A DNA stretch of 64,000 bases from assembly GCF_034263275.1 (NCBI RefSeq), contig NZ_CP139559.1:4960001-5024000 (forward strand), in the 5' to 3' direction. The notes under the pieces were generated by a model that worked only from the letters and a program-made list of their open reading frames with translations, was not told the DNA's origin and did not search any database. Position 1 is the first letter of the stretch, and every line of letters starts with the position of its first letter. A program made the position numbers and the translations under genes. Positions 63,835-64,000 of this stretch are shown here, one piece after another. The stretch is from Mucilaginibacter sp. cycad4. Lineage in GTDB: Bacteria; Bacteroidota; Bacteroidia; Sphingobacteriales; Sphingobacteriaceae.

Positions 63835-64000
63835 ACGGATAATAATTTATAGTAAAACCATCTTCGATGACTCTCAGGTACCCCGCATCCGGTATGAGCC
63901 GCTCTTCAATCTCGGTGAATGGCCGAATCCCATATCGTGATTGCGCGCTTAAAATCCCCACCAGTGCTACGCCTTCCACAGCCTGTAACTGGTCCATCAG
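63827..64000 (-). CDS. Phage-like structural protein, 3' end only
   Basis: An open frame enters from the right edge and ends at 63827. The 57 codons seen read LMDQLQAVEGVALVGILSAQ...IEERLIPDAGYLRVIEDGF, ending NYYPYA. The GYLRV ending resembles Bacteroidetes baseplate proteins, but this is a weak resemblance. It overlaps the next gene by 8 bases. It shows that the operon continues beyond the window. Confidence 0.55.
   Translation of the reverse strand: MMDQLQAVEGVALVGILSAQSRYGIRPFTEIEERLIPDAGYLRVIEDGFTINYYPYA

Overview
The window looks like chromosomal DNA of a Bacteroidetes, most likely Sphingobacteriaceae of the Mucilaginibacter or Pedobacter type. The grounds are moderate GC content, few Shine-Dalgarno sites, TAnnTTTG-type -7 boxes, an UpxY-like antiterminator, FkbM methyltransferases, a Bacteroidetes-type exosortase and an Atu4866-family gene. 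The genus is inference. No rRNA, tRNA or CRISPR array was seen.

Left part (1-14951), housekeeping and accessory genes: the 3' end of an AlkA-type DNA glycosylase; a complete cyanophycin module (cphA on the minus strand, divergent from cphB and iaaA); a secreted TPR-like protein; a Prc/CtpA-type lipoprotein protease; a D-2-hydroxyacid dehydrogenase; an Atu4866-family gene with three short-chain dehydrogenases and an AraC regulator; and a class II Fic protein. Upstream of fic, 14948-15121 carries three regularly spaced inverted repeats, the first covering the fic start codon.

Middle (15459-54351), a very large exopolysaccharide locus. It opens with a WecA-like phosphoglycosyl transferase that has three frameshifts and is a pseudogene, and with a minus-strand GT2. 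About 37 kb then runs on the plus strand: Wza-like export lipoprotein, Wzc-like tyrosine kinase, UpxY/NusG-like antiterminator, AsnB-like amidotransferase, Wzm/Wzt-type ABC exporter, about twenty glycosyltransferases of families GT2, GT4, GT11 and unassigned GT-A types, four FkbM methyltransferases, an MBOAT/SGNH O-acyltransferase pair, a Wzy-like membrane protein, a class I methyltransferase, an exosortase with the Cys-Arg-His triad, a hexapeptide acetyltransferase and a GT-C-like membrane protein. Most genes overlap by 1-35 bases or lie within about 20 bases of each other, often with TTGA, GTGA or ATGA stop/start overlaps, which points to one coupled transcript. The genes fit assembly, decoration (methyl, acyl, amide), export and regulation of a complex surface glycan, with the exosortase perhaps anchoring a protein partner.

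Right part (54352-58858), a decayed mobile region: a degenerate small gene, an IS110-family element with a structured 5' leader that could hold a bridge RNA, two diverged tandem ~211-base units with an identical 45-base core, the relic of a second IS110 transposase, a strong terminator, and an XRE regulator with a perfect palindrome upstream.

Right end (58859-64000), a minus-strand operon of phage-tail-like genes running in from beyond the window: an unknown structural protein (partial), a small structural protein, a collar-like fibre, a tail-fibre-like protein with an SGNH-type hydrolase domain whose GDS motif reads GSD, and two tandem paralogous beta-propeller proteins. This is the distal end of a prophage or a tail-derived particle.
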